Positions 8,850 through 18,053 of a stretch of 64,000 nt of DNA are shown one piece after another; position 1 is the first letter of the stretch, and every line of letters begins with the position of its first letter. Under the pieces are notes generated by a model. It ran no database searches and was not told the DNA's origin. It worked only from the letters and a program-made list of their open reading frames with translations. The DNA comes from Phycisphaerae bacterium (GTDB taxonomy: Bacteria > Planctomycetota > Phycisphaerae > UBA1845), in contig JAJDDT010000053.1 in the NCBI GenBank assembly GCA_029260165.1, positions 1 through 64,000 on the forward strand, read 5' to 3'. A program made the translations under genes and the position numbers.

Positions 8850-10676
8850 ATGACCAGTTTGCCCCACATCCTTAGCACTGTTTTTGAGGAAATCGAGAAT
8901 CGCACCGAGCCCATCCATGAGTTTGAGGTGGCTTCTCAGATAGAGAAGGTCGCTAAGTGTCAGGAGGCAAACGGCAAAGACATTCCGATGGAGCTTCAGG
9001 CCGAGTTCATGGCCTTCCGTTTTTGCACGCGTGACGCTGACGAGGATTCACATTGGAACACATTTTTCGCGCCAGTGTTGGCGATCCCGCAAGGCGATGG
9101 AATGTACGAACTCCCGAGCGTAAGCTCGGTGACTTCTGAAATGCTTACCTACTGGGAGGTCAGATCGAATGAAGCAACGCACCCAATCTTGAAGGCACGG
9201 TATGCAGACCTTGTATGGGACTTGACGCGAAAGGTCACTCAAGAGCCCGCCAACGGTGTTAACACGGCTTTCACAGCAATCGATTCATATTTGACGGCGG
9301 TGGAGAATCAGAACTGCCCGGATCAGATCGACGGCCGCAACAGGGTTTCCAGGGCGCTCTCTCTAGCGTTGAGCGTAAAGGACAAGAATCGTACCGAAAG
9401 AGCGGTCAATACCATCATCGAGTACGAGAAAGCGATTGCAGAAGCGGGAAAGCTGGGCACATGGGGCTTCAGCTACGACTTGTTAATAGAGAATCAGCGC
9501 GTCGAATTAAGTCAAAACCAAAGCGATACGATAATCAGTCGGCTCGAAGAACAGCTCGCTGAAGCAGTACAGATTCCGGATGGAGCGGACTCGTCGCGTA
9601 ACCATTTTGCGGCTCGGCAGGCCGCGATGCGATTAGCCAGCTATTATCGCCGGTCAGGCATGCGCGACGACGTTCAACGTGTACTGGCCCAATACGCCGC
9701 TGCCGTTCAGTCGTGGGCGGGAAAGGCATGGCCAATAATTGTCGTCGCTTGGCTAACGGAGGTGTACGAGACATTCATTGACTTTGAGCTTTCGGACGAG
9801 GCCGACAAAATCTCTGTCATGATGCGCGATTTAGGTGAAAATTCGCATAAGAACATGACAACCATCACCCACAAAGTGAAAATCTCAAACGACGAGATCA
9901 CAAGCTACGTTGATGAAATGCTTCGCGGGGATGACGACGAAATAGCCGCACGGATTGCTCAACACTTCATCCCGAATCCTCACGAAGTCGAGAAGCAGGT
10001 CAGGGTACTTGCAAAGCAGTCGCCGCTCTCAAGCATGATTACCCATTCCATTCAGGACTCAGACGGACGTGAAATCGCGAGCATCGGATCAGTTGAAGAC
10101 GACCTTGATGGCCGTGTCGTGCTCATGATGAATCAAAACATGCAGATTGAAGGGATGTCGTTGGACTTGGTGATGAAAGGGTGGATCAATCGTTCAAAAC
10201 TAACTGATGATGCGTTTCTTGATCGCTTGATGGTATCTCCGTTGTTCACCGACGACCGTCGTGAAACGCTGACGCGCGGTCTTGCCGCTTACTTTGCAAA
10301 AGATCATCTCAGCGCAGTGCACTTGCTGGTGCCACAAATTGAGAACGCGTTTCGTCGCCTCCTGATTGCTACTGGGAGAAGCATCTACAAGCCTTCAAAC
10401 GCGAAGAAGGGGGTTCGTAGGGGAATTAGCCTCAAACTTCTGCATGCTCTTTTGAATGACACTGTATGTGAACAAGTGTTTGGTCCGAATGCTGTCAAGT
10501 ATTTCAAGGTCCTACTTACCGATTCGAGGGGATGGAATCTGAGAAACGTATTGTGTCATGGCTTCGAACCGCTACCTGTGGACAGTCCGGCTTTGAGCAA
10601 CCGCGTTATGCATGTCTTGCTGATACTCTCGTTCGCAAGAGAGCAAGAAGAATCGACTTCGTCTGAGGAAGGGTAA
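8850..10676 (+). CDS. DUF4209 protein with RNxxxHG (HEPN-like) motif
   Basis: 608 residues, mostly alpha-helical and without membrane segments. The C-terminus carries NLRNVLCHGF with Arg565 and His570, matching the invariant RNxxxHG signature of DUF4209; before it lies the typical helix HLLVPQIENAFRRLLIATG. That spacing also fits the R-N-x3-H active-site pattern of HEPN ribonucleases (inference). AAGGAG lies seven bases before the ATG at 8850. Base composition and codon use are more AT-rich than in the flanking genes, and the gene is alone between an alpha/beta hydrolase and cstA, which fits horizontal transfer. A defence or toxin role is plausible but unproven. Confidence 0.82.
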   Translation: MTSLPHILSTVFEEIENRTEPIHEFEVASQIEKVAKCQEANGKDIPMELQAEFMAFRFCTRDADEDSHWNTFFAPVLAIPQGDGMYELPSVSSVTSEMLTYWEVRSNEATHPILKARYADLVWDLTRKVTQEPANGVNTAFTAIDSYLTAVENQNCPDQIDGRNRVSRALSLALSVKDKNRTERAVNTIIEYEKAIAEAGKLGTWGFSYDLLIENQRVELSQNQSDTIISRLEEQLAEAVQIPDGADSSRNHFAARQAAMRLASYYRRSGMRDDVQRVLAQYAAAVQSWAGKAWPIIVVAWLTEVYETFIDFELSDEADKISVMMRDLGENSHKNMTTITHKVKISNDEITSYVDEMLRGDDDEIAARIAQHFIPNPHEVEKQVRVLAKQSPLSSMITHSIQDSDGREIASIGSVEDDLDGRVVLMMNQNMQIEGMSLDLVMKGWINRSKLTDDAFLDRLMVSPLFTDDRRETLTRGLAAYFAKDHLSAVHLLVPQIENAFRRLLIATGRSIYKPSNAKKGVRRGISLKLLHALLNDTVCEQVFGPNAVKYFKVLLTDSRGWNLRNVLCHGFEPLPVDSPALSNRVMHVLLILSFAREQEESTSSEEG

Positions 10677-10740
10677 CTGCAGCACTTGCCCCCGTCGGGG
10701 ATGATGACACACTCGCTCTCGCCCCCTAAAATTCGCACCC

Positions 10741-12474
10741 ATGTCACCGCTCGTCGCCACTGTCATCGCTCTTTTGCTTTACGCGTTCGGATACGGCATC
10801 TACGCGCGCTACCTCGCCAAACGCATCTTCAAACTCAACGACAGCAATCCCACCCCCGCCCACACCATGACCGACGGGATCGACTACATCCCCACAAATC
10901 GTTTCATCCTCTTCGGCCACCACTACGCCTCCATCACGGGACTCGCCCCGATGCTCGGACCGGCCGTCGCGGTTATCTGGGGTTGGCTTCCCGCCATGAT
11001 ATGGGTCGTCCTCGGCGCCATCCTCGTCGGATGCGTCCACGACTTCGGCGCGTTGGTCGTCTCGATGCGTGCGCAGGGGCAATCGGTCGGAAAGGTGGCA
11101 GAGGGTGTCATCGGAAGCCGCGCCAAAATGCTCTTTCTCGCCATCATCTTCTTCGGCGTCGCACTCGCCATGGGCGTCTTCGTCTTCATCATCGCCAAAC
11201 TTTTCGCCATAGGCCCCGATTTCGATCCCCAAAACCTCGCGGCTGCGACCGACTCCTTCCCGTCCGCCGTTTTGCCATCCGCCGCCCTCATGATCATGGC
11301 CATCGTCATGGGATTCCTGCTATACAAGAAAAACTTCCCGCTCGCGCCGACCACCGTCGTCGGATTCGTTCTCATGCTGCTCGCCGTCTGGCTCGGAACG
11401 ATCTACCCCACGTTGGGCCTCTCCCACGAATCTTGGCCAACCCAAAAATCATGGACATGGATCCTCCTCGCCTACGCATTTGCCGCCTCCGTCCTGCCCG
11501 TCTGGAGCCTTCTTCAAGCCCGCGACTTCCTCAACTCTCTGCTTCTCTACCTCGGACTCGCCGCCGCCTACGTCGGCTTCTTCATCCTCCAACCAACCTT
11601 CGCAGCCCCGACCATCAACCCAAACCCGCCCGGCGCACCGTCGCTCTTTCCCTTCGTCTTCATCATCATCGCCTGCGGAGCAGCTTCCGGTTTCCATGGC
11701 CTCGTCTCGTCAGGCACCACCGCCAAACAAATCGACACCGAATCCAACGCCCGATTCATCGCCTATGGTGGCATGATCGGCGAATCACTCCTCGGATTGC
11801 TCGCGGTCCTCGCCTGCTCGGCCGGTTTTGAATCCGCCGACCTCTGGCAAACCGCCTACCTCGATTGGTCCACCATCGAAGCAGGCCTGTCCGCCAAGCT
11901 CGGCGTCTTCATCAAGGGAACCTCCGCCTTCATCTGCGCCCTCGGCGTCCCGCAGGAACTCGCCGCCGCATTCATCGCCGTCATCGTCGTCTCATTCGCC
12001 CTGACCACCCTCGACTCCGCCACAAGACTCCTGCGTTTCAACGTCTCCGAAATCGGCACTTCCCTGAAACTCAACTTCCTCGACAACCGCTACCTCGCCA
12101 CCACCATCGCCGTCGCAGCCATCTGCTTTTTCGCCTTTTACAAGATCGACAGCAAACCCGCAGGCCTCGCACTCTGGGAACTCTTCGGAATCACCAACCA
12201 ACTTCTGGCGGGACTCACCCTCCTCGTCGTCACCCTTTATTTACACCAGCGACGACGAAACCCGTTCTACACAGGCCTACCCATGGCGTTCATGCTCATC
12301 AGCACCTTCACCGCCATTTTTGAAAAACTCAAGGGTTTCTGGAAAAACGATCAGCACCTGCTGTTCGCCGTAGGCTCCGTTCTCCTGCTCATAGGCCTCG
12401 GCATCATCATCGAAGGCATCCGCGCATTTCGCCGCAACGACCGCCACGCCACCGACAACATCACATTCACCTGA
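10741..12474 (+). CDS. cstA: carbon starvation protein CstA family transporter
   Basis: 577 residues with about 15 hydrophobic helices. Family motifs include the N-terminal FGYGIYARYLAKRIF, DGIDYIPTNRFILFGHHYAS, ITGLAPMLGPAVAVIWGWLP, GCVHDFGALVVSMR and GFHGLVSSGTTAKQ, followed by the C-terminal CstA-5TM region containing TTLDSATRLLRFN. CstA proteins import peptides or pyruvate across the inner membrane. It is shorter than E. coli CstA (about 700 residues), as in many non-enteric relatives. It is transcribed alone. The coding strand is strongly C-rich, unlike the + strand genes beyond 30 kb. Confidence 0.95.
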   Translation: MSPLVATVIALLLYAFGYGIYARYLAKRIFKLNDSNPTPAHTMTDGIDYIPTNRFILFGHHYASITGLAPMLGPAVAVIWGWLPAMIWVVLGAILVGCVHDFGALVVSMRAQGQSVGKVAEGVIGSRAKMLFLAIIFFGVALAMGVFVFIIAKLFAIGPDFDPQNLAAATDSFPSAVLPSAALMIMAIVMGFLLYKKNFPLAPTTVVGFVLMLLAVWLGTIYPTLGLSHESWPTQKSWTWILLAYAFAASVLPVWSLLQARDFLNSLLLYLGLAAAYVGFFILQPTFAAPTINPNPPGAPSLFPFVFIIIACGAASGFHGLVSSGTTAKQIDTESNARFIAYGGMIGESLLGLLAVLACSAGFESADLWQTAYLDWSTIEAGLSAKLGVFIKGTSAFICALGVPQELAAAFIAVIVVSFALTTLDSATRLLRFNVSEIGTSLKLNFLDNRYLATTIAVAAICFFAFYKIDSKPAGLALWELFGITNQLLAGLTLLVVTLYLHQRRRNPFYTGLPMAFMLISTFTAIFEKLKGFWKNDQHLLFAVGSVLLLIGLGIIIEGIRAFRRNDRHATDNITFT

Positions 12475-12520
12475 CAGAATTGATTGGATCAAGAACCACC
12501 AATCGCCATGGGTGCGTGCC

Positions 12521-12562
12521 GGGTGGCCCATCGCTTTAGCGGTGGGGGAGTCGAATCGTCAC
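12521..12562 (+). repeat. intergenic hairpin repeat, type 2
   Basis: CCCATCGC pairs with GCGGTGGG around loop TTTA, followed by GGGGAGTCGAATCGTC. A related sequence with stem CCCACCTC/GAGGTGGG lies at 15342-15375. Confidence 0.55.
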
Positions 12563-12623
12563 CCTCACTTGACCCCACCATCCCGTTCGTCGTATCGTAC
12601 CTCCTGACAACGACCTGACTGAA

Positions 12624-12654
12624 ATGTAGCGTCACCCCTTGTGGGTGACGAGAT
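12624..12654 (+). repeat. palindromic intergenic repeat (REP-like), forward copy
   Basis: A 31-bp unit starting AATGTAGCGTCACCCC and ending GGGTGACGAGA; the inner arms GTCACCC and GGGTGAC are complementary. Eight related copies lie at 15106-15265 (four), 24722, 35082, 36332 and 36415. Confidence 0.85.
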
Positions 12655-12724
12655 AACCAGACCATGTGAGCGCACGGATCGGACGCAACGTTTTCAGCGA
12701 GTTTGCTCCGGATCAGGAATAATC

Positions 12725-12976
12725 ATGACCGACACCCGACAAGCCATCGACGTCCTCAACCGTGATTTTCTTGAAATCCGACGGGACATCCTCAGCATCG
12801 CCGCCGCCATCGACCGCATCGGTGCCACCGACGACCACGACGCCCTCCGCACCGACCCACGCGTCGCCCGGATTCTCCAGGCCTTAAACGTTCTTACCGA
12901 CCCGGACCGCGAAAAATCCGTTCGTGTCCAGATGACCTTCTCGAACCCCTACGACCCCGAGTGGCAAACCAGCTAA
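12725..12976 (+). CDS. hypothetical small protein upstream of TatD-like hydrolase
   Basis: 83 residues, hydrophilic and mainly helical: an N-terminal VLNRDFLEIRRDILSIAAAI coiled-coil-like helix, then DPRVARILQALNVL. AGGAA lies about five bases before the ATG. It ends 35 bp before the probable start of the EboB-like gene, so the two are probably co-transcribed. No family recognised. Confidence 0.65.
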   Translation: MTDTRQAIDVLNRDFLEIRRDILSIAAAIDRIGATDDHDALRTDPRVARILQALNVLTDPDREKSVRVQMTFSNPYDPEWQTS

Positions 12977-13011
12977 ACGTCACACAGCAGCACCCCAGGG
13001 AGATACACCCG

Positions 13012-13824
13012 TTGGACTACATCGACCCACACATCCACATGGTCTCGCGAATCACTGACGACTACGAAAGACTCGCCCGCGCGGGTTGCGTCGCCATCTC
13101 CGAACCTGCCTTCTGGGCGGGATTCGACCGCGGATCCGCCGACGCATTTCGCGACTACTTCAAACAGTTGATCGACTTTGAACGCAGCCGCGCCGCACAA
13201 TACGGCATCCAGCATTTCTGCTGGTTGTGCATCAACGCCAAGGAAGCCGAAAACGTCGAACTCAGCCGCGAAGTCATCAGCATGATTCCCGAATTCCTCG
13301 ATTCGCCAGGCGTGCTCGGCATCGGTGAAATCGGTCTCAACAAGAACACCAGGAACGAATCCACCATTTTCCTGGAACAGGTCGAACTCGCCGCCAGACA
13401 CGACGAGTTGATCCTCGTCCACACCCCACACCTCGAGGACAAGTACCAGGGCACGCGCATGATTATCGACATGCTCAAACACGACTCGCGCATCCGCCCC
13501 GACCGCGTCCTCATCGATCACGTCGAGGAACACACCGTCAGGCTCGCTCTCGACAACGGCTTCTGGTGTGGCATGACACTGTACCCAATCACGAAATGCA
13601 CGCCAGCAAGATCAGCCGACATCATCGAAAGACACGGCACCGAACGTATCATGGTCAATTCCGCCGGAGACTGGGGCCCCAGCGACCCCACCGCCGTCCC
13701 CAAGTTCATCCACGAATTGCGCATGCGCGGACACAACGAATCCACCATCCGCAAAATCGTCTACGACAACCCGCGCACCTTCTTCGCACAAACCAGTCGC
13801 TTCGACTTCAAGCCGCGACAATAG
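13012..13824 (+). CDS. TatD-family metal-dependent hydrolase, EboB-like
   Basis: About 270 residues of an amidohydrolase-fold TIM barrel. Metal and active-site motifs: YIDPHIHM near the start, GVLGIGEIGLNKNT, ILVHTPHLEDKYQGT, RVLIDHVEEHTV, and NSAGDWGPSDP. These features match EboB, the TatD-like member of the ebo cluster used for moving secondary-metabolite precursors to the periplasm, more closely than DNase-type TatD. TTG at 13012 was chosen because AGGGAG lies nine bases upstream and the protein then opens MDYIDPHIHM; a longer frame from GTG 12961 overlaps the preceding gene. Other ebo genes are not in the window. Confidence 0.85.
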   Translation: MDYIDPHIHMVSRITDDYERLARAGCVAISEPAFWAGFDRGSADAFRDYFKQLIDFERSRAAQYGIQHFCWLCINAKEAENVELSREVISMIPEFLDSPGVLGIGEIGLNKNTRNESTIFLEQVELAARHDELILVHTPHLEDKYQGTRMIIDMLKHDSRIRPDRVLIDHVEEHTVRLALDNGFWCGMTLYPITKCTPARSADIIERHGTERIMVNSAGDWGPSDPTAVPKFIHELRMRGHNESTIRKIVYDNPRTFFAQTSRFDFKPRQ

Positions 13825-13872
13825 CCCACGGTGTCAGGGTTTGGTGGGACGGAATTGTCCATGGCACCACCG

Positions 13873-14370
13873 CTACGCAAACACCGGCGTCATGCCCAAC
13901 GACTTCCGCGCAAACGTCAACTGTCCCGCGTGCATCCCTTCATGCCACGCAACCGTCCCTGCCCACGACGCATGATTCGGTGCAAAACCGGCCAACTCCT
14001 CCGGCAACGAAGCCGACAACTGTTCTTCGCTCAAACCACCGTACCACGTCAGCACCGTCTCGCGCAGATTGTTGAACTGTTCCCGAATCTGCGAAACAGG
14101 CGGGTACGAACCGGCATCCGACGACGGTGCAGACCCCATCCCAAATTTCTCACCCCAGTCCGCCGGCAACGCCGACAGCTTACCACCGAGCTTCTGGAGA
14201 AAATAATCATCCGTCCACGCCAAATGTCCCACGATCCACATCGGATGGTTACACCCGTCGACGGCCTGATGACACCACTTGTCCTCCGGGATCGTATCCA
14301 GAAAACCCGTCAACGCCTGACGCGAAAACGTCATGGCTGCCAGACCCGCTTCCTTCGCACTCACATTCAT
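13873..14370 (-). CDS. DinB-family four-helix protein
   Basis: 165 residues. The DinB/YfiT four-helix bundle is indicated by NHPMWIVGHLAWTDDYFL in the second helix region and AWHEGMHAGQLTFARKSLG near the end, giving the three-histidine metal site. These proteins often act as metal-dependent thiol transferases. The start at 14370 has AAAGGA before it and overlaps the stop of the upstream M14 gene by four bases (ATGA), so both are in one operon. Confidence 0.88.
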   Translation of the reverse strand: MNVSAKEAGLAAMTFSRQALTGFLDTIPEDKWCHQAVDGCNHPMWIVGHLAWTDDYFLQKLGGKLSALPADWGEKFGMGSAPSSDAGSYPPVSQIREQFNNLRETVLTWYGGLSEEQLSASLPEELAGFAPNHASWAGTVAWHEGMHAGQLTFARKSLGMTPVFA

Positions 14371-15107
14371 TTGATCAGTCCTTTCGATATCAAACCTGTC
14401 GACTCCGAAAACCCACACGCAACCGCCAACGCAGCCCGGTTATCCTCCCAGCATCGCTTCGGCGAGTGATGCGACGGCAGCTCCAGCGTCACCGTCGCAA
14501 TACCACGCTCAACCCCTGCCCACGTCCCCAGACTCCCCGGCGTCGGATAACCGATCGTCGCCCGCACCGGATAACCGTTCCGCCGCGACATCATAGTCGC
14601 CAACCGCTTTCCAGGCCCATCATAATTATTGCAATACCGGTGCTTGTCGATCGAATGAATCGTCACGATACGCGTCGGCCTCTCCCGCTCGATCAGTCGC
14701 ATCACCGCCCGCGTCTCACGCTCCGAACCAGCCGACGGCCCAGGATAATACCGCGACCGCTTCCGACCACCGCACCAGTCCCGCGTCGGAAAATTTCGAT
14801 TCAGATCAACCCCCCGACCATTCACCCGCCGTCGAACCGCGTATCCTTGCAGATTCACCACCGGCACCACAACAATCCGATTCGCCGACGCGCGCGTCGC
14901 CGCCCAGTCCAGAAACCGCCTCACCAGGTCCACGCTTTTAGGCTCATCACCATGCACGCCCGCAAGAATCACCACCGAAGATGACCCGTCGCAGTCACCA
15001 ATGATTCCCGACTGAATTCGCGATACTTGAAAAGTTGCGGTAGTCACGATTATAAAATCATCGCCCCATGAAACCGAAGCCTGCATCCGGACCACGTTCG
15101 ATCCCAA
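14367..15107 (-). CDS. M14-family zinc carboxypeptidase (MpaA-like)
   Basis: 246 residues or slightly fewer (internal ATG at 15086 possible). Zinc ligands sit in AGVHGDEPKS (HxxE) and in IVTIHSIDKHRY, the substrate Arg motif is DLNRNFP, and the catalytic Glu is in TVTLELPSH. This matches short M14 carboxypeptidases of the murein-peptide amidase MpaA type, which act on gamma-D-Glu-diaminopimelate bonds; the substrate is an inference. No signal peptide is seen. Translationally coupled with the DinB gene. Confidence 0.87.
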   Translation of the reverse strand: MGSNVVRMQASVSWGDDFIIVTTATFQVSRIQSGIIGDCDGSSSVVILAGVHGDEPKSVDLVRRFLDWAATRASANRIVVVPVVNLQGYAVRRRVNGRGVDLNRNFPTRDWCGGRKRSRYYPGPSAGSERETRAVMRLIERERPTRIVTIHSIDKHRYCNNYDGPGKRLATMMSRRNGYPVRATIGYPTPGSLGTWAGVERGIATVTLELPSHHSPKRCWEDNRAALAVACGFSESTGLISKGLIK

Positions 15108-15265
15108 TGCAACGTCACCCCAAATGGGTCGCGGGAAATCTCAACCCCAATGTAACGTCACCCCACATGGGTGGCGGGAAATCTCAACACCAATGTAGCG
15201 CCACCTCTTGTGGGGGCCTGGAAATCTCAACCCCAATGTAGCGCCACCCCTTGTGGGTGGCGGGA
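15106..15265 (+). repeat. array of four REP-like units with 43-bp period
   Basis: Units start at 15106, 15149, 15192 and 15235, exactly 43 bases apart. Each is a variant of the 31-bp palindrome (AATGTAGCGCCACCCC...GGGTGGCGGGA) followed by an AATCTCAACCCC linker. Some arm changes are paired on both sides (GTCACC/GGTGAC to GCCACC/GGTGGC), consistent with selection on structure. It fills the space between the M14 gene and the FG-GAP gene. Confidence 0.9.
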
Positions 15266-15341
15266 AGACCAAACGGTGCCCGCAACCGCCACGCGTCCCC
15301 CCCCGCATCTTCAGCCACGCGTCCCCCACCTCTCCAGACAC

Positions 15342-15375
15342 GGGTGGCCCACCTCTTCAGAGGTGGGGAACTCGA
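15342..15375 (+). repeat. intergenic hairpin repeat, type 2
   Basis: CCCACCTC pairs perfectly with GAGGTGGG around TTCA; the flanks GGGTGG and the following GGGGA-CTCGAT match the element at 12521. Confidence 0.6.
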
Positions 15376-15456
15376 TTCGCGTCCCGGATCAAACCCCCTC
15401 AACGCCAACGCCACACGCCGCAAGTCTCGCGATCTCACCCTGACCCTGCGTCGGTA

Positions 15457-17820
15457 TCACGGAATACACTCGCCCAGCAGAACAGAGACGTTGTCGTCGC
15501 GACTATTGACGACGGTCAGGTCGAGATCACCGTCGCCGTCCATGTCGCATATGGATACAAAGTTGGGCCCATCGCCAACATCATAGCGATCGAAGACGGC
15601 GAATGTCGCGTCACCACTATTCAGTAGTATCGAGACGTTGTCACTTCTGAAATTTGCCACCGCCAAATCGATATCCCCGTCACCGTCCAGGTCGCCAATA
15701 GCCACAGCTCTAGGGTCAACATCCACCGTGTAACGCACATCAACGGCGAATGTCCCGTCGCCGTTATTCAGGAGTATCGAAACATTGTCACTTCCGTAGT
15801 TAGCCACAGCCAAGTCGAGATCGCTATCACCGTCCAGGTCGCCCATAACCACAGACCAAGGGTTAACACCGACCGCGTAGGGAACGTCGATCGCGAATGC
15901 CCCATTGCCGTTATTCAGGAGTATCGAAACATTGCCGCTATCGTAGTTTGTCACGGCCAAGTCGAGATCGCCGTCACCGTCCAGGTCGCCAGTCGTCACC
16001 GATGAGGGGCCTTCACCGGCCCTGTAGCGAAAGCTATACAGGAATTCCGCGTTGCCATAATTCAGGAATATCGAGACGTTGTCACTTCCGTAATTAGCCA
16101 CGGCCAAGTCGAGATCCCCGTCACCGTCAAGATCACTCATGGTCACCGCGGTAGGAGAGGCACCCGTTACGTACTTACAGTGGCGCATAAATGAACCTTC
16201 GCCATCGTTTAGGAAAATCCATACCCTCCTGAATGCGTTGTCGACAACTGCCAAGTCGACATCTCCGTCGCCATCCAGGTCGCCCGCAGCCACTGCATTA
16301 GGGCGGCCACCTCTGAAGAAGCGAGCCTCACCTGAGAAAGTCCCGTCGCCGTTGCCTTCGAGAATCGAGACGTCTTGGCTTTCACTGTTAGCGACGGCCA
16401 AGTCCATATCGCCATCGCCGTCCAGGTCGCCAATTGCCGCGGACTGAGGGCAAGAACCTACTCCAAAACGCACTTCGCCCACAAATGTTCCGTCGCCGTT
16501 GCTTGCGAGGACCGAGACGTTGTCGCTTCCGTAGTTAGCCACGGCCAGGTCGAGATCGCCGTCACTGTCGAGGTCACCCATAGCCACAGATCTAGGGCCG
16601 TCATCTACCGTGTAGAGCACGTCGTCTGCGAAAGTCGCGTCCCCGTTGTTAAGGAGTAGCGAAACGTTGTCGTCTCCGTTGTTTGCCACTGCCAAGTCGA
16701 GATCGCCATCTCCGTCCAGATCACCCATGGTCGCATCCCAAGACAAGTTGCCCGTTTCGTAAGTCTCAAAGCTTGGAAATGCCCCGGTGCCATCATTCAG
16801 GTGGACCGATATGCTCCCGACGCTGGCGCCGACGTTGGTACCGAATAACCCCGCTGCCAAATCGAGATCTCCATCACCATCGAGATCACCAATCGACACC
16901 GTCCAGGGGCGCATACCCACTGGGTAGCGCAAGTTGGCCGAGAATGTTGCATCACCGTTATTCAGAAGAACAGAGACGTCTCTGCTTAGTGAGTTAGCTA
17001 CTGCCAAATCGAGATCGCCGTCACCGTCCAGGTCGCCCACGGCAACTCCAATAGGATTGACTCCCACCGCGTAAGACACATCGTCCAAGAATGTCGCATT
17101 GCCGTTATTCAGGAGAACCGAGACGTCGTCATCAACAAAGTTGGACACAGCTAAATCGAGATCGCCGTCGCCGTCCAGATCGCCCATAGCCAACGAAGCG
17201 GGTTCAATACCAACTTCGTAGTTCGCAGCGTCCGAAAAACTCCCGTCGCCCTTGTTTAACATGACCGAGACAGAGTCACCGATGCGATGAGCAAAGGCTA
17301 GGTCGAGATCATCGTCGTTGTCCAAGTCGCCTATGGCTACAAACCCGGTACCCACCAACTCGTATTGCACGTCGTCCGCGAACGTCCCATCCCCGTTGTT
17401 CAGAACAATCGAAAAATAGTCGCCGCTGAATTGCGAAACTGCCAAATCGAGATCGCCATCACCGTCCAGATCGCCAATACGAATGTATTGAGGTATGTCC
17501 ACCACTCCAAGCTGTAGTTGGGGTGCGGACAATTCGAGAAGCGATGCCCCGAGGGCCACACCGAACACACGTTGCACCTCGCCGAAGTCAAGCAGGTCAA
17601 CGTCGCCGTCCGTGTCCCGATCAACAGGACCACAACCCGCCGGCAATGGACCGCCCGCAGGGCCGGTGACGCAGTCAGTGAACCCCGCAAGGTCGCCCAG
17701 GTCCACCGTCCCGCTCCCGTCCGGATCGCCGTGCATACACTGTGCCGAAACCACCGGCGATAACAGCACCAGGATCACGAACGCCGACAAGGACAACTCG
17801 CGCAATTTCAAAATGATCAT
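15457..17820 (-). CDS. secreted FG-GAP/VCBS repeat protein with dockerin-like N-terminus
   Basis: 787 residues. A signal peptide (ends near VVSAQ) is followed by a dockerin-like module (GDPDGSGTVDLGDL, Cys, TGPAGG, Cys, then DTDGDVDLLDF) and about 14 FG-GAP repeats of roughly 51 residues. Each repeat carries GDLDGDGDLDLAVAN, NVSVLLNNGDGTF and a V...R/P linker. They are calcium-binding beta-propeller blades, so two seven-bladed propellers are possible. An outer or surface location is likely. GGAGG precedes the start; GTG 17823 or ATG 17820 are both possible. The repeats are also visible as a DNA tandem repeat of about 153 bp. Confidence 0.92.
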   Translation of the reverse strand: MIILKLRELSLSAFVILVLLSPVVSAQCMHGDPDGSGTVDLGDLAGFTDCVTGPAGGPLPAGCGPVDRDTDGDVDLLDFGEVQRVFGVALGASLLELSAPQLQLGVVDIPQYIRIGDLDGDGDLDLAVSQFSGDYFSIVLNNGDGTFADDVQYELVGTGFVAIGDLDNDDDLDLAFAHRIGDSVSVMLNKGDGSFSDAANYEVGIEPASLAMGDLDGDGDLDLAVSNFVDDDVSVLLNNGNATFLDDVSYAVGVNPIGVAVGDLDGDGDLDLAVANSLSRDVSVLLNNGDATFSANLRYPVGMRPWTVSIGDLDGDGDLDLAAGLFGTNVGASVGSISVHLNDGTGAFPSFETYETGNLSWDATMGDLDGDGDLDLAVANNGDDNVSLLLNNGDATFADDVLYTVDDGPRSVAMGDLDSDGDLDLAVANYGSDNVSVLASNGDGTFVGEVRFGVGSCPQSAAIGDLDGDGDMDLAVANSESQDVSILEGNGDGTFSGEARFFRGGRPNAVAAGDLDGDGDVDLAVVDNAFRRVWIFLNDGEGSFMRHCKYVTGASPTAVTMSDLDGDGDLDLAVANYGSDNVSIFLNYGNAEFLYSFRYRAGEGPSSVTTGDLDGDGDLDLAVTNYDSGNVSILLNNGNGAFAIDVPYAVGVNPWSVVMGDLDGDSDLDLAVANYGSDNVSILLNNGDGTFAVDVRYTVDVDPRAVAIGDLDGDGDIDLAVANFRSDNVSILLNSGDATFAVFDRYDVGDGPNFVSICDMDGDGDLDLTVVNSRDDNVSVLLGECIP
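15480..17500 (-). repeat. coding tandem repeat, ~153-bp period, about 14 units
   Basis: DNA-level repetition underlying the FG-GAP units; + strand motifs such as CCGTCACCGTCCAGGTCGCC recur once per unit. Units are diverged from each other. Confidence 0.8.
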
Positions 17821-18053
17821 CACTCGAAAACCTCCACAACGCCTGATACAGGAACCCCCGCGCAGACCGAATCGCCCACCCGGTTTTCAAAGACTCCCGA
17901 TTGTCGTGGCTCGCCAGCCGGGCTGATTTGACTTCAAACCGAAACAGGCCCCAAGTGTAACGTTCCGCCAGGACCGTTTCAATGCGGACGTTCGTCCGGA
18001 TGCCCGACCGAAGTCGGCGAAAGAGGGGGGAAGCAGCTAATTGAAAGTCAGCT

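Noticed and set aside
15480-17500. CRISPR-like regular repeats
   Set aside because: Period is about 153 bp, in frame, diverged and coding for FG-GAP units.
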